Shown piece after piece: positions 41,190-54,079 of a stretch of 64,000 bases of DNA. The translations under genes were made by a program, and so were the position numbers. Below the pieces are notes generated by a model. The model searched no databases. It worked only from the letters and a program-made list of their open reading frames with translations, and was not told the DNA's origin. Source of the DNA: Haematobia irritans (taxonomy: Eukaryota > Arthropoda > Insecta > Diptera > Muscidae); NCBI RefSeq assembly GCF_050003625.1, contig NC_134397.1:268516070-268580069 (forward strand). Direction: 5' to 3'. The stretch's first letter is position 1. Every line of letters begins with the position of its first letter.

Positions 41190-43050
41190 TCCATGCTGAA
41201 TAATGCAATTGTCCAATTGATAGAATAGTGTGGACGACAATAAGAGTACGTGTCGGTCACTTTAAGGCCAGTTCACAAAAAAAGGATATACAAAAAATCC
41301 CACACTAAACACAACACAACACTAAATTTTTTTTGGACGTGCTGTGAAAGGATATAAGATTTACTGTGCTCTCAATGTTTATATTAGAAATCTCATCTCA
41401 TACCCCATGCATGGGCACATATTCCAAGCAAATTTTAGGCGGGATGTATGGTAGTCACGTTTAAAACCCAAATGGAATAAGGCCTCCCAGAGTTGAAGAG
41501 TTCCCGCCAAAACGGTTGTTCACACAATCATACCAGGAGCAATCACTAACGTACTGCCAGAGGAAGAGGCCCATCCAAGGCTATTTTCATATTTCGGACA
41601 ATGACTGGATAATGCAATCCGAAGACATGTGAAACACAAACACACAACTCTTTCATTGCTCATTTTTAGAATTTGTTTTTTTTCATTTTCTTTTGAGATT
41701 TTGTTTTGTTTGTCTGCCGAGCGGCCGCCAACAGGAAATGACTTTGTGAATGGAATTTATCATTGCAATGAGACTTTCGTCCAGAGTATGACAAAAGTCA
41801 TATATGCAAATGTTAACACAGAGAGAGAGGGAGGGGTTTCTATTCAATCCTTGAATCCTTGAAAATTGATCAATGAATTTTATGGACTCAATGTTATGCA
41901 ACATACTCTCAAGGCTAATTTGGGCAAGGCAATCCGTATTTGTTGCCTACGGTCTTATCTTTCAAGGCGACAACCACCAAAATACATTTTCCCCGAACTA
42001 AGGTCATGGCTTTTAAATTTTGAAAATGATCATGTTGGACAAGTGAGGAGAATCGCAGTGTTTAAAATGGCCAACATTTCTTTAACTCTTTAATATCAGT
42101 TCACACCTCTATAAAATTTTATTACCATGACCAGATTTATGTAAACTAAGGCGAGGGATATCAATGAAATTGAAGTAAGTAAATGCCTAGACACACACAC
42201 ACACACATCCATACACAGGATAGTTATCCTGTGCATGCTTAGCCTTTTATTGCCACGTAGTATGCGCTAAACTGACCTCATTGGCTAGACGATAAACTAA
42301 ACCTGCCGTGTCATTCATTGCTGATATGAGCTGCTTGCCATTACCATGATGAGGTGCAAAATTTCTGTCACCTGAGGTGTCATACAAATCATTTAGGTCT
42401 TCAATGAATTGTCACTCTGTTTTTTGGTCACCTTGGCTCATTTGTCATTCACTCTTTCCGGAGGTTCTCAATGAATGAATATTTGGGAAAATTTATATGG
42501 CAAGCGAAACCAATTTACAATAACCCCTTGAAATTGCCAAAACGTTTCAAATGAATGAAATTTTATGTGCAATTCAACCAGATTCTGGAAATTAAGTCCA
42601 TTGGGACGTGCTACCCATTGGAAATGTGTTAATCAGGAATACAATTTTTTTCTCACAAGTTTGAAGGATATTGTATTTACGAAATTGTTTTGCTATACAT
42701 TTTCAAACGTCATATCCGCTCTGCGTAAGCGTGAAATATCGAAATTTATATTTTAATGTAAATATCAACAGCTCAAGGATGTCCATGAGCATTGTGATTG
42801 ACAAAATGAAGGACTTTTGTAAGATATCTAGAATATGTTCAAAATTGCATACTAAGTTTTTCATAGTACAAACTGTTTTCAAAACTAAGTTTGAAGTTTA
42901 GTATAGACTGGATTGACTGCCGGTCAAATACGCTAATTATTTTTTGATGACCTTATTTTTTTATTTAATTAGTTTTAGGATCGAGATCAGTTAAGCGGAA
43001 TGGTCATTTGTGTGATTGAAGCAATTTCAAATAAAAAAATTAATGAGATT
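41190..43050. other. single-copy intergenic or intronic DNA
   Basis: More balanced base composition than the repeats, one CA microsatellite (about 42191-42207), and no repeat family, splice structure or frame that I can support. It could be a large intron or regulatory DNA. Confidence 0.35.
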
Positions 43051-43165
43051 ATACGGGGTGTGCCTAAAGAAACCAAGAGATGTAAAAGTTTCATAACTTT
43101 TTCGTTTATTATTTTTTTTTTTATTTTTTCTTTCAGATTATATAGTCAACACTTGGGGAGTTTAT

Positions 43166-43590
43166 AATGAAGAGGTTCTCAATTGAACAGAGATAGAATT
43201 TTATTATTTAAACAAGAGATCAAGTATTTTAACGCAAAGAGCATATCGTTGACATTTGTTAATAAGCAGAACTATAGGTTCTCGGGGCGGAGATGGAAGT
43301 CGCCGAGCCGCGCCGCTGATTTCAGTCGCCGCCAACCATTTTTTGCCAGTCGACGCCGCCGCCGAATATGTAGACTCATACTGTCCGAGACACAATTACA
43401 CTTTTAAGTTAATCGTCAGATTTGACAGCACCCGACTATTTTCTTTGGGGTTATTTGAAGGAGTGAGTGTATGTGAACAAGCCAGAGACAATCCTTGAAC
43501 TCAAGGCAAACATTGTTGCAGAAATTCGAACGCTACAGCCACAAGTTTTGAAAGGTGTTATGGAAAATGATTTTCATACTTAGTGTAAAA
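43166..43590 (+). pseudogene. transposase remnant of the DD41D-type relic
   Basis: Begins MKRFSIEQR with an immediate stop. After an internal deletion it has the catalytic-region codons around SRGGD...PSRA, an insert of about 100 bp flanked by GATTT, then APDYFLWGYLKE, a stop, and VYVNKPETILELKANIVAEI followed by RTLQPQVLKGVMEN. Similar in layout to the DD41D enzyme at 6873-7526 but a different lineage. Dead. Confidence 0.75.
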
Positions 43591-43627
43591 AAAAAATTCC
43601 TTTTGTTTATTATACAATCTGGGCAAT

Positions 43628-43676
43628 GGACGGAATAGTCTAAGTGAGCCTGAACCTTAATCGGACTGCCACTTTA
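43628..43676 (+). mobile_element. SINE 3' fragment
   Basis: ATGGACGGAATAGTCTAAGT followed by GAGCCTGA and CGGACTGCCAC, a diverged 3' end of the tRNA-derived SINE. Confidence 0.5.
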
Positions 43677-43962
43677 ACTTTTTTATACCCTCCACCATAG
43701 GATGGGGGTATATTAACTTTGTCATTCCGTTTTTAACACATCGAAATATTGCTCTAAGACCCCATAAAGTATACATATTCTGGGTCGTGGTGAAATTCTG
43801 AGTCGATCTGAGAATTTCCGTCCGTCCGTCTGTTGAAATCACGCTAACTTCCGAACGAAACAAGCTATCGACTTGAAACTTGGCACAAGTAGTTGTTATT
43901 GATGTAGGTCGGATGGTATTGCAAATGGACCATATCGGCCCACTTTTACGTATAGCCCCCAT

Positions 43963-46554
43963 CATAAGCGTAGGAAGGCCTCTGGGGAGGGGGCTTAGAC
44001 CCCCCCAGAAAAATTTTAGCCCCCCCCCAGAATTTGAAACTCTATTTATGATTTTCCATTTTTCAATAAATGTCAATAGTTTTTTTTTTTAATTTTTAGA
44101 AAAACAGGTATATACAATTGCTCAAAGTTCCGCTAATGACTTTCATGAACAATCGAATTACTTGGGTTGTGGTAGCAGTTACCGATGGCAATGTTTGAAG
44201 TCAGATATTTATGAAATAAAGCTGTGGTTGAACTTATGATTGATTTGGTTTAGTCAATTTAATTAAAAAAATAGTAATTGATATTAAAAAATTCTTTCAT
44301 AAATTAATATCTTAATAATGCTGCGAAAAAGCGTTGCCTAAAAAGTAGTGAAAATGTTCTTTTTGGGTCTAGAAGTGGTGCAAAATTGGCGGAGAAGCAA
44401 TGAATGTAATATGAGCTTGTCATAGGACTGATGTTCACCGTTTCAACAGCCGTTGCAATGAATTTGCATCACTTCTTAAGGTGAGATCCGAATTCAGTGT
44501 TTTGAATGTGAATTAAAAAATTTTGTGATATTTTCGCAAATAAATAATTTTTATATTGTTTTTATGATTTTTAATGCATTATGACGCTTGTTTGAAACGT
44601 TTTTCCTCGAATAATTTCCAAACTTATCGATTTTTCTATAATGGATTTAGCAGTTTTGTGGCAAAATTTGTATAATTTGTACCAATTTATTTATTCTTAC
44701 GCTTTTTTTTAACTATTTGAAAAAAAAGAAAACAAAAAAATACACATTAATATATGACAAACAAGTAAGGAAAGACTAAAGTCGGGCGGGACCGACTATA
44801 TTATACCCTGTACCACTTTGCAGATCTAAATTTTCGATACCATATCACATCCGTCAAATGTGTTGGGGGCTATATATAAAGGTTTGTCCCAAATACATAC
44901 ATTTAAATATCACTCGATTTGGACAGCATTTGATATACTTCTACAAAATCTATAGACTCATAATTTAAGTCGGCTAATGCACTAGGGTGGAACACAATGT
45001 TAGGAAAAAAATATGGGAAGCATTTAAATCTGAAGCAATTTTAAGGAAACTTCGCAAAAGTTTATTTATGATTTATCGCTCGATATATATGTATTAGAAA
45101 TTTAGGAAAATTAGAGTCATTTTTACAATTTTTGGACTAAGCAGTGGCGATTTTACAAGGAAAATGTTGGTATTTTGACCATTTTTGTCGAAACCAGAAA
45201 AACATATATATGGGAGCTAAATCTAAATCTGAACCGATTTCAATCAAATTTGGCACACATGACTATATTACTAATTGTACTCCTAGTGCAAAATTTCAAC
45301 CAAATTGGGCCAAAACTCTGGCTTCTGGGGCCATATAAGTCCATATCGGGCGAAAAATATATATGGAAGCTATATCTAAATCTGAACCGATTTCAATAAA
45401 ATTTGGTACACATGACTATATTGTGCTCCTTGCGCAAAATTTCAAGCTAATCGGGATAAAACTCTGACTTCTGGGTCCATATAAGTGCACATCGGGCGAA
45501 AGATATATATGGGAGCTATATCTAAATCTGAATCGATTTCAACCAAATTTGGCACGCATAGCTACAATGCTAAATCTACTCCCTGTACAAAGTTTCAACC
45601 AAATTGGGCAAAAACTCTGGCTTTTAGGACCATATTAGTCCATATCGGGCGAAAGATATATATGGGAGCTATATCTAAATCTGAACCGATTTCTATCAAA
45701 TTTTGCACACTTGGCTATACTACTGATTGTACTCCTAGTGCAAAATTTCAATCAAATTCGGCCAAAAATCTGGCTTCTGGGGCCATATAAGTCAATATCG
45801 GGCGAAATATATATGAGAGCTATATCTAAATCTGAATCGATTTCAATCATATTTTGCACACTTGACTATACGACTAAGTTTTATGTTTGTACAAAATTTC
45901 AAGCAACTCGGTATAAAAATCTGGCTGCTGGGTCCATATTAGTGCATATCGGGCGAAAGATATATATGGGAGCTATATCTAAATCTGAACCGATTTCTTC
46001 CAAAATCAATAGGGTTCTATTCTGACCCACATTAGGAACATGTGCCAAATTTGAAGGCGATTGGACTTAAATTGCGAACTAGACTTTGATCACAAAAATG
46101 TGTTCACAGACAGACGGACGGACGGACGGACAGACGGACATGGCTATATCGACTCAGGGACTCACCCTAAGCATTATTGCCAAAGACACCATGTGTCTAT
46201 CTCGTCTCCTTCTGGGTGTTACAAACATATGCACTAACTTATAATACCCTGTTCCACAGTGTGGCGCAGGGTATAAAAAAAAAGTAAAAAATGAAGTAGT
46301 TAAAATAATATAGGACATTTTTGGAAGTACTTTTAAAGTTGTGCCTTTAGAACAACTCACAATTTTCTTGCTGGGAAAAGTGTGGAACTACTTTTAGTTG
46401 CTTTATTATAAATTAATTGTCGAGTTATTTTGATGCCCAATTTTTTATTCAATTTTATGAAATAAAACATTAATTGAACCTATAAGTTCAGTCTATAAAT
46501 TTTTAGCTGGGGGGCTATAGCCCCCCCTAGGAAAATTGTCTAGCTACGCTAATG
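43963..46554 (+). mobile_element. hAT-like CATAAGCGTAG element, copy A
   Basis: Starts CATAAGCGTAGGAAGGCC, ends GGGGGGCTATAGCCCCCC then CTACGCTAATG. The perfect 8-bp duplication GCCCCCAT lies at 43955-43962 and 46555-46562. Interrupted by a type B repeat (44758-46278). Non-coding. Confidence 0.85.
44758..46278 (+). repeat. mini-me-like repeat, type B, full length
   Basis: Head AAACAAGTAAGGAAAGAC with GTCGGGCGGGACCGAC, six units of about 150 bp around GGAGCTATATCTAAATCTG, a GACGGACGGACGGAC microsatellite (about 46110-46135), and hairpin end ATAATACCCTGTTCC...GCAGGGTATAA. It is inserted in the hAT-like element with no target duplication that I can read. Confidence 0.8.
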
Positions 46555-47163
46555 GCCCCCATATAAACAGACCCCCCAATTTGGCTTGCGGAGCCTCTAA
46601 CATAAGCAAATTTCATCCGACCCGGCTGAAATTTTGTACATGGTGTTAATATATGGTCTCTAATAACCATGCAAAAATTGGTCCACATCGGTCCATAATT
46701 ATATATAGCCCCCATATAAACCGATCCACAGATTTGGTTTTGGAGCTTCTTGGAGAAGCAAAATTTATCCGATCTGGTTGAAATTTGGTACGTGGTGGTA
46801 GTATATGATATTTAACAACCATGCCAAAAGTGGTCCATATCAGTCCATAATCATATATAGCCCCCATATAAACCGATCCCGAGATTTGGTTTTGGAGCCA
46901 CTTGGAGGAGCAAATTTCATTCGAGTCAGTTGAAATTTAACGGCCATATAGGCCGTTAACAACCATGCCTAACTAGGTCCATATCGGTCTATAGTTATAT
47001 ATAGCCCTCAGATAAATAGATCGCCAATCACATAAAAATTGGTCCATATCAAGTTCATAATTGTATATAGCCCACATATAAGCGACCCCCTTATTTCAAT
47101 TCTGGCTCTCTACGTACCGTGCAAAAGTCCATATCGATTCATAATTATTTGTAGACTTACCTA

Positions 47164-47413
47164 CACCCAGAGAAGGAATATGATCACCTCAAACATATTT
47201 TAAGAGCAAAATGTTATTTTTGGGTGGTGACCATTTAACATGGTTTTCGCAACCATGTTCTTTTCTCGGAAATCATGTATCTGATTTCGGCAAGCAGGTT
47301 ATATTTGACGAGAAAATAACATTTTAGTGACAAACATGTTACATGGTCACCATACAAAAATAACATTTTGCTCTTGAAACATGTTTGAGGTGATCATATT
47401 CCTTCGCTAGTTG
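47164..47413. mobile_element. palindromic GATCACCTC MITE, full copy
   Basis: Ends contain AGAAGGAATATGATCACCTC and its inverse; TA at 47162-47163 and 47414-47415; 250 bp. Internal AAAATAACATTTTGCTC is also mirrored. Same family as 30764-30985. Confidence 0.85.
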
Positions 47414-47814
47414 TACACATACCTTTTTTGTCTAATATATACCACGTGTGGACTAACTCACAATTTAGAAAACGATGTTAAGAACTTTTAAGATACCACA
47501 ACTCAATTAATTCGATTGTGGATGAACATCTTTCGTAGAAGTTTCTACCCAATCCATGGTGGAGGGTACATAAGATTCGGCCTGGCCGAACTTACGGACG
47601 TATATACTTGTTTAACTTAATATAATCTGGAGGACAAAACAAAAAATAAAAATGTATAAACGAAAAAGTTATTCAACTTCTACACCCATTGGTTTCTTTA
47701 GGCCCACCCTGTACTGCAGCTTGACATAGCGAAGACATAACTGCGAGAGGCTAAGAATTGAATATGTAATCAAAGCTTTAAACTTAAGATTTCTCATCTA
47801 GAAAACGGGCATAG

Positions 47815-48049
47815 GCACAAAACAAAATTTTGTATAGTAATAAAATTTTGGCAAAATCTTGACAAGATTTTGTATAGTAATAAAATTTTGACAAAATTTT
47901 CTACAGAAATAAATTTTTTACACAATTTTCTATAGGAATAAAATCTTGACAAAATTTGGTATAGTAATAAAATGTTGACAAAATTTTCTATAGCAACAAA
48001 ATATTGACAAAATTTTCGATAGTAATAAAAGTTGAGACAATTTTCTATA
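47815..48049 (-). repeat. 29-bp repeat fragment
   Basis: About eight diverged units of the 29-bp repeat on the minus strand (AATAAAATTTTGACAAAATT). No hAT-like ends nearby. Confidence 0.75.
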
Positions 48050-48051
48050 CA

Positions 48052-48300
48052 CGGATGAAAAAGACTGTTTTTCATATGTTTGGCTATAAACATTATATGT
48101 TTGGGACACACATTTTTAAACACAATATTTTTGAGTGCAAGCATATAATGTTCATAAACTAGCATAACATGTTTGGGACATATATGTTAATATGTTAGAA
48201 CATATTATGTTTGGTACATAAAATGTTTGTAAATATAATATGCTTGGATGCAAACATATATTAATTTAGAAATAGCCTATAAACATATATGTGTTTAGTA
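48052..48300. mobile_element. TIR element of the AAACATAT family, end fragment (copy vi)
   Basis: Starts CACGGATGAAAAAGACTG after TA (48050-48051) and carries the AAACATAT-rich arm. It stops near GTGTTTAGTAGC. No tRNA-like module. Confidence 0.65.
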
Positions 48301-48367
48301 GCTTGGAGCGCTATTTAACAGGGAGCGATATTGAATTAAGTTGGTGGTTGTTGCTTATTATTACAAT

Positions 48368-49185
48368 AACGCCATATAATAGTCACTGTTGATGGTTTTT
48401 CCCTTCTCAAGATAATCGATAAAAATTATTCCATGCGCATCCCAAAAAACAGAGGTCATTACTTTGCAAGCGGACTTTTGAGTCTTTCCACGCTTCGGAG
48501 ACGGTTCACCGGTCTCTGTCCACTCAGCCGACAGTCGATTGGACTCAGGAGTGTAGTGATGGAGCCATGTTTCATCTCATGTCACATATCGACGGAAAAA
48601 CTCGGGTGTATTACGAGTTAACAGCTGCAAACACCGCTCAGAATCATCAACATGTTGTTGTTTTTGGTCAAATGTGAGCTCGCGCGGCACCCATTTTGCA
48701 CAGAACTTCCGCATATCCAAATATTGATGAATGATATGACCAACACGTTCCTTTGATATCTTTAAGACCTCTGCTATCTCGATCAACTTCATTTTACGGT
48801 CATTCAAAATCATTTTGTGGATTTTTTGATGTTTTCGTCACCTTCCTCCGTGCTCTTTTCACCACGCTTGAATTTTGCATACCAATCAATTATTGTTGAT
48901 TTCCCTGGGGCAGAGTCCGGAAACTCAATATCAAGTCAAGTTTTTGCTTCCACCGTATTTTTTCCCTTCAGAAAACAGTATTTTATCAAAACACGAAATT
49001 CCTTTTTTGCCATTTTTTTTCACAATAACAAAAGTTGCTTCACAAAAGACTCACAAACTAATTGACTTACAGATGCCAAATTTTGACACGAATCATTTGA
49101 AGGTTGGTACTATATAAAACTAATACGCATTTAATACTAGCGACGCCATCTATGTGTCAGACCGGGGACTTATCATCCAACCTGT
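48368..49185 (-). mobile_element. mariner (DD34D), one end lost
   Basis: Right terminus CCAACCTGT followed by TA (49186-49187); the opposite terminus and the third catalytic region are missing at 48368. Same family as 10590-13947 and 25569-26374. Confidence 0.85.
48577..49000 (-). pseudogene. mariner transposase fragment
   Basis: Minus strand: IKYCFLKGKNTVEA-type N-terminus, a deletion of about 40 bp after the CTCCGTGCTC codons, then MILNDRKMKLIEIAEVLKIS, HIIHQYLDMRKFCAKW and RNTPEFFRRYVT. A frameshift follows at the codons for MDETW. The downstream fragment (48433-48576) is in another frame. Confidence 0.8.
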
Positions 49186-49189
49186 TACT

Positions 49190-52100
49190 TCACCCCAGGA
49201 CCTGTTTTCGCCAAATCAAATGGGGATATTCTATATGACAAAAAATTCGTAAGAAAATTAATTTTCTTAAGAAACCTCATGTGAAACACCTTCATTTCCC
49301 AAAGCAACATTATATCTCAACAACTAAACCCAAATACACCCCCTCCCCCCAAAACAGATTTGCAGAATAGCCAAATAAATTGCAAAATACCACCATCATT
49401 CTCGGTAGGTGGCAATAATGCCAACACGTATATGACATTGCGACACAAGGACGAGTTAGACAATACCTACCTACAATGAAGTAATATCCTTGTGATTTTT
49501 TGTAACAAAATAGAAAAGTTCCTTTATGATTTTGCCGCCTACTTCTCTTCATGATGTCGGCAAATGTTCTTTCCTCAGAAGAACGCGCCCAAAAATTGTT
49601 ATATATGCAACTTGTTTAACCAATCAAACAATGAAGTACTTAGGAATTTTGCGGAAGTCCTTTTTTGCAGTTATTCACCTATTGTTTGCTACCACACATG
49701 AGGAGACAATGACCAAGGAGAGGTTGCTTCATTGATAACTTGTTAAACTATTACAGGTTTGCACTTGAAGTCTCAATTTCATTATTAAGAATTTCTGGCG
49801 AAAAATCCAGGTCCTTTCAAAGAAAAGGAGGGAAAAAGGAAGTTCTCCCACACACACACACACGCAAACACGCCGATAAAGGCACGTATGCTTAAGAGTA
49901 GGGTCTACCCTAGTTGCCGATAAGGATACACAGACAGGACAGACCACCTAGAATTGTCTATGGTTACATTATTGAGAAATTTGCGGCATAATCTATATTT
50001 GGCCTTTGTAGAATTGAGCGTGATTATCACTTGTTTTAAACGACTTACGAGAAAGTAAATTCCTTTCTTCCTTTCTACTAATGAGAGCAAAGGATGGATG
50101 AGAGGACAGACTTATAGATAGCCAAAAAATTATTCCCATCACCCAAATAACGGTCGTTGCTATAAACAGTCTGTTCGTCCGCTCGTTGTCCTTATTTTGC
50201 GTAATATGATGCCCAGGATTTTTTTTAGTTTTATATGGGATTTCAATGGAAGGACTCAAGTGTATTGAAATATTTTGCACCACACACACACGAGGATACT
50301 CAAACAATAAGACAATATAACTAACAACAAATTTGTAGAATAATCACACAACAAAGCCCTGAAAACAAGGACCTGTTTATGCTAAAGGCCCATTCATAAA
50401 TCTCTGAGCCCCCATAAAACAAAATGAATTTGTGTGAGTGTCCCTATTGAACTGTTTTTTAAATGGTTAACTGACAAAAGGAAAAGATTTTTATTACATC
50501 TCATTTCTTTTGGCAAGAAAATATTAAAGATACCCTCTCAAGTCACCACAAGTACTTACTTCCACTCTTAATCAAGGCAAGGATCTCTTTAGTTTGGTCG
50601 ATTGCTTGGTATATCCTTGAGTTGGGTGATAGCCAGTTCCGCCAAAAAATTGAAAAAAATCCCCTTCTCATTTGTCATATTTTCTTCGAATTAAATCGGC
50701 ATTTCTTTGAGATCGCCAAAAATTTTATTTGGCGCCCGTTTTTGTTTTTACTACTCTGGCTATTGTAGTGTAATTCGAAGGAATTTTAGAAACAAAGTTG
50801 TAAAGAATTTCTTTAAAACCCAATATAAATTGGACGTGAGAAAATTATGAAATTTTTTGTTATGGGAAAATGATTTGCTATTGATTGGGTTTTTTTTTCG
50901 GAAAAAAGATTATGATTTATAGCGATTTTGTGTCCTTGTGGAGTTTGGTAAGAACTGTGATGTTGGAAGGTTTTAATTAAACTCCATGGGTCCAAAGGAC
51001 ATCCACACCTCTTATACGTGCCTGTTTGCTTTTTATAAATGACGTGGCAAGACTCTGGGCAGCAAATGAAAAATTAGTATTAGATGGATCAAACCTCATG
51101 ATAGCCTATACCAACCCTATGGAATTAGTCCTCGGAATAGTATTATAAAGGAAGATATGATGACTAAATTTGTTTAGATTATTTGACTTACCCCCATTTT
51201 CATGAAGCTCCGTTAGTACTACGTTAGTTAACGAACCTTTAAACCGCTCTCTGAACATATCTGTCATCTTCCCTATATATTCCATATGTCAGTTAGGAAC
51301 TTAACTGTTGATAAATTTTCAGTTAAAGTTAACGGGAAAGAAGATATTTGCAATTTAAATTCTGTTTTGCTTATACCACCATCCTCTCTCTAGCGTCATC
51401 GAAGATATTTAAATAGCTTCATCTGCCATGCTGTAAAGCATCCAACCTTAACCCTTATTTTGATACATTTGAACTTCTATGAACTCTTTTTGAACCATGG
51501 CAAATAAGAGATTAAGGACAGATCTAGGTGATGCCACAAAGACAATAAAAAACTACACAAATCTTCTTTGGAGTACTTAAAATCCTCAGCATCCTGGCCG
51601 AAGGCTGTTGCCAAAGGGTGAAACTAACAACAGCAACAACTGAAGATGCTTAAAATATCTATTTTATTTACAAAAAATGTAAAAGAAAAGATCGTAAAAT
51701 ATTTATGTTTATTTTTCCACAAAAAAAAAGACAGTTGAATAGATTAACATTTTAGTTGAACCATGCAGAAAAAGAAAAATAACAAAAGATTTTGAAAGAA
51801 AGCTAAAACTGCATAACACATAAAATTTATGTAATTTTCCTTTTAATCATTTGGGTGTGTTTCTTTGTGGTGATAAAGGACTCGCCAACAGAGATAATAA
51901 AATGTCGTTTTCGTCCTTAAATTATTCCATTTTTGGTGAGTAGGGCTTTTGTTGCATGTTCGATGTGCCTTATAATCTTAAATGTTTATGCAACAATTTA
52001 GGGCCTTTGGAAAATTTATGGCTTTCATGCATTTGCCATCCTTCATTATTTGAAAAGTAATTAAAAGAAAGCGAAATTTCTTCAGCCACTATTTTGTGGA

Positions 52101-52610
52101 AGACTAATGACACTATCTGTAAAGAAAAGGGGTGTTTTATTTAACAACAGTCCTATGTATGTCCTGGGCCATCCGTTATTGAAGGAATTTTTAATGATGT
52201 TTTCTCCTTTATTTTCTAAGCAAAAAAAAAGTGTTGAAACTTTGTCTTAAGTTGGAAAATCTGGTGTTGTAAGTACAAGAATAAACATTTGTTTCAATTC
52301 AATATTCAACGGAATATTGGAAATACTGCGCACTTTGAAGAAATATATTTTGAAAAACAAAAGTGAGAATAAAAATCTTTTGTAGTCATGAAAATCTTTT
52401 CCTTGTTGAAATACGAATCTCACATATTGAAGTAATGATGAGCTTACCATTTGCAACAAATTCAATTAAAATAACTAACAGCACATACCTAAAAATAAAA
52501 AAAAAAATAAAATTTTGCTATTAGTGTCAATGATAAGATAAGAACGCATCACATATAGGCTAAAACTTATTTTAAAGATTTTTGGTTTAAAGTTCTTTTT
52601 TGTTGTTGTT
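49190..52610. other. single-copy intergenic or intronic DNA
   Basis: No transposon termini, no repeat families and no supportable gene over 3.4 kb, apart from a CA microsatellite at about 49852-49866. Several frames of 60-100 codons lack start context or protein-like composition. Could belong to a very large intron. Confidence 0.35.
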
Positions 52611-52618
52611 GTAATTAA

Positions 52619-52848
52619 CCCGAATCAGCCCAGTCGTACCATATGGTCACATGTAAAATAACTCGATTTTTTTTCGTGTTGTACGAACACAAATCGTACC
52701 CAATGTGACCCTATGGTCACACCCTATATCTTTTGATCTGAAAGGGCAAAATGAAAAAAAAAATCGATTTATAATCCCTAGGACCTACATAAATGCCCTA
52801 TGAAATATTTTCGAAAAATTAAAAAAAAAAGTTCTGGGTCGATTCGGG
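52619..52848. mobile_element. piggyBac-like MITE with TTAA flanks
   Basis: Ends CCCGAATCAGCCCAG and CTGGGTCGATTCGGG, 230 bp, flanked on both sides by TTAA (52615-52618, 52849-52852), the target-site signature of piggyBac. Inside, CCATATGGTCAC and CCTATGGTCACACC are imperfect repeats. Confidence 0.85.
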
Positions 52849-52852
52849 TTAA

Positions 52853-53080
52853 GAAAACATTTTGAAGTATCCATTATAATTTGGATTTTTAAACTGACAT
52901 TTATTTGCACATGAATAGCATTATTAATAGTCAGCGAAAAGCGAATGAAAATTTGATGAGAGATGTATCCTAATTTCAATATAATTGATCCTAGGTCGCT
53001 AAAAAAGTCTTTTTTTCTTAAGTAGCCGTATCTCTGGCTCGGAATCAATACCAAAATACTTAAAGGGAGATACTATGTTC
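52853..53080 (-). mobile_element. fragment of the 18658-type MITE
   Basis: Reverse copy sharing CCATTATAATTTGGATTTTT, GACATTTATTTGCAC and GGCTCGGAATCAATACC with 18658-19358. A further scrap lies at about 54020-54080. Confidence 0.6.
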
Positions 53081-53216
53081 GCTTTTCGTGTTGACATTTC
53101 CACGGTTAGTGAGATTAAAGCAGATAATTCAACTCAATTCATACGCGTTGTCTTTTTCATCTAGATTTGCAATTACAATTAAACATGAATATATTTGTTT
53201 TGATTTAAAATTTTGA

Positions 53217-53400
53217 TTGTTTTACACACAAAAACATTTTTTTTTTTGGATTCAATCACGAAATTGACCCAATTAATTTTAATTGAAATGTCTTTAATCA
53301 CAAAAATGATAGTTACTTTACTTAACTTTTGTCATTGATTTTTGTTTTAATTAAAGTATTTGTTGAATCAATAAACTTTTTAATAGACTATTTTTGAAAA
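53217..53400 (-). mobile_element. partial CACACAAAAA/AATTAATT MITE, inverted
   Basis: Starts CACACAAAAACATTTTTT and shares GGATTCAATCACGAAATTG and TCACAAAAATGATAG with the adjoining full copy in reverse, so the two form an imperfect inverted pair. Confidence 0.6.
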
Positions 53401-53404
53401 TTCA

Positions 53405-53984
53405 CACAGAAAAAATATCACCAAAATATTTCCAATTAAAAAGTTAATTGAAGTTGAAAATTTTTTCAATTAATAAATTAATTGATACAATTAACTTTTT
53501 AATCATGATAGAAACATTAAGTTAATTAAGTCAATGATTGAAATTTTTAAAATGTTTAATTAAAAAATTAATTGATACAATTAACTTTTTAATCAAATTC
53601 GGAAGACTAATTCAGTTAAAAAAGTGCTGATGTTTTTTTACTTTTTTAATTAAAAATGTATTTCAAACAATCATTTGTTAATCCAAATAAAAACTCTAAG
53701 CCAATCTAACTAAGCAATTAAAAATAGTTACCTTTTTAAAAATAGTTACCTTAATAAATTAATTGCGATTTGCAATCAACATCAATTAAATTTTTAATTG
53801 AATCAATTAAAAAATTAATTGAATTTTGCTGAAAAAATCAATTAATTTTTAATCAAGAATTTTTTCTATGTCCAATTAAAACTGTGATTGATACTATCAT
53901 TTTCGTGATTGAAGACATTTCAATTAAAAAATTAATTGGATCAATTAATTTGGTGATTGAATCAGAGAAAAAATTTTTTGTGTG
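53405..53984 (+). mobile_element. MITE, CACAGAAAAAA/AATTAATT family, full copy
   Basis: Termini CACAGAAAAAATATCACC and AAATTTTTTGTGTG, 580 bp, near-identical to the copy that interrupts the LINE at 21225. Internal (AATTAA) palindromes. Confidence 0.8.
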
Positions 53985-54079
53985 CAATTAAAATTTGAAA
54001 TATTTTGGTGAATTTTTTTTTATTTTTGTCTTAAGGGAAGGTCAAAATCTTTAGACCAATTAAACCTGTTTTTGAGTGC

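Larger units (their letters stand above)
43685..47617. repeat. mini-me/DINE-1-like repeat, type A, interrupted
   Basis: Hairpin end TTATACCCTCCACCATAGGA, microsatellite CCGTCCGTCCGTCTG (43829), and units resuming at 46555 after the hAT-like element. It closes with GATTCGGCCTGGCCGAACTT and ACTTGTTT. A GATCACCTC MITE (47164-47413) is also inserted. Confidence 0.8.
43054..47711 (+). mobile_element. DD41D-type relic with 50-bp TIRs, hosting nested insertions
   Basis: Left terminus CGGGGTGTGCCTAAAGAAAC and right terminus, inverted, CAGGGTGGGCCTAAAGAAAC. The similarity extends about 55 bp (to ACTTTTTCGTTTAT), and TA flanks both sides (43052-43053, 47712-47713). Inside are transposase remnants (43166-43590), then a SINE fragment, then a type A mini-me-like repeat holding a hAT-like element holding a type B repeat. 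Confidence 0.85.

Noticed and set aside
43183..43498. Arg/Ala-rich frames of 63-80 codons
   Set aside because: They are out-of-frame readings of the GC-rich part of a transposase remnant and its insert.
49310..50307. Overlapping frames of 60-104 codons on both strands
   Set aside because: No signal peptide, domain, splice structure or start context; composition fits chance in AT-rich DNA.
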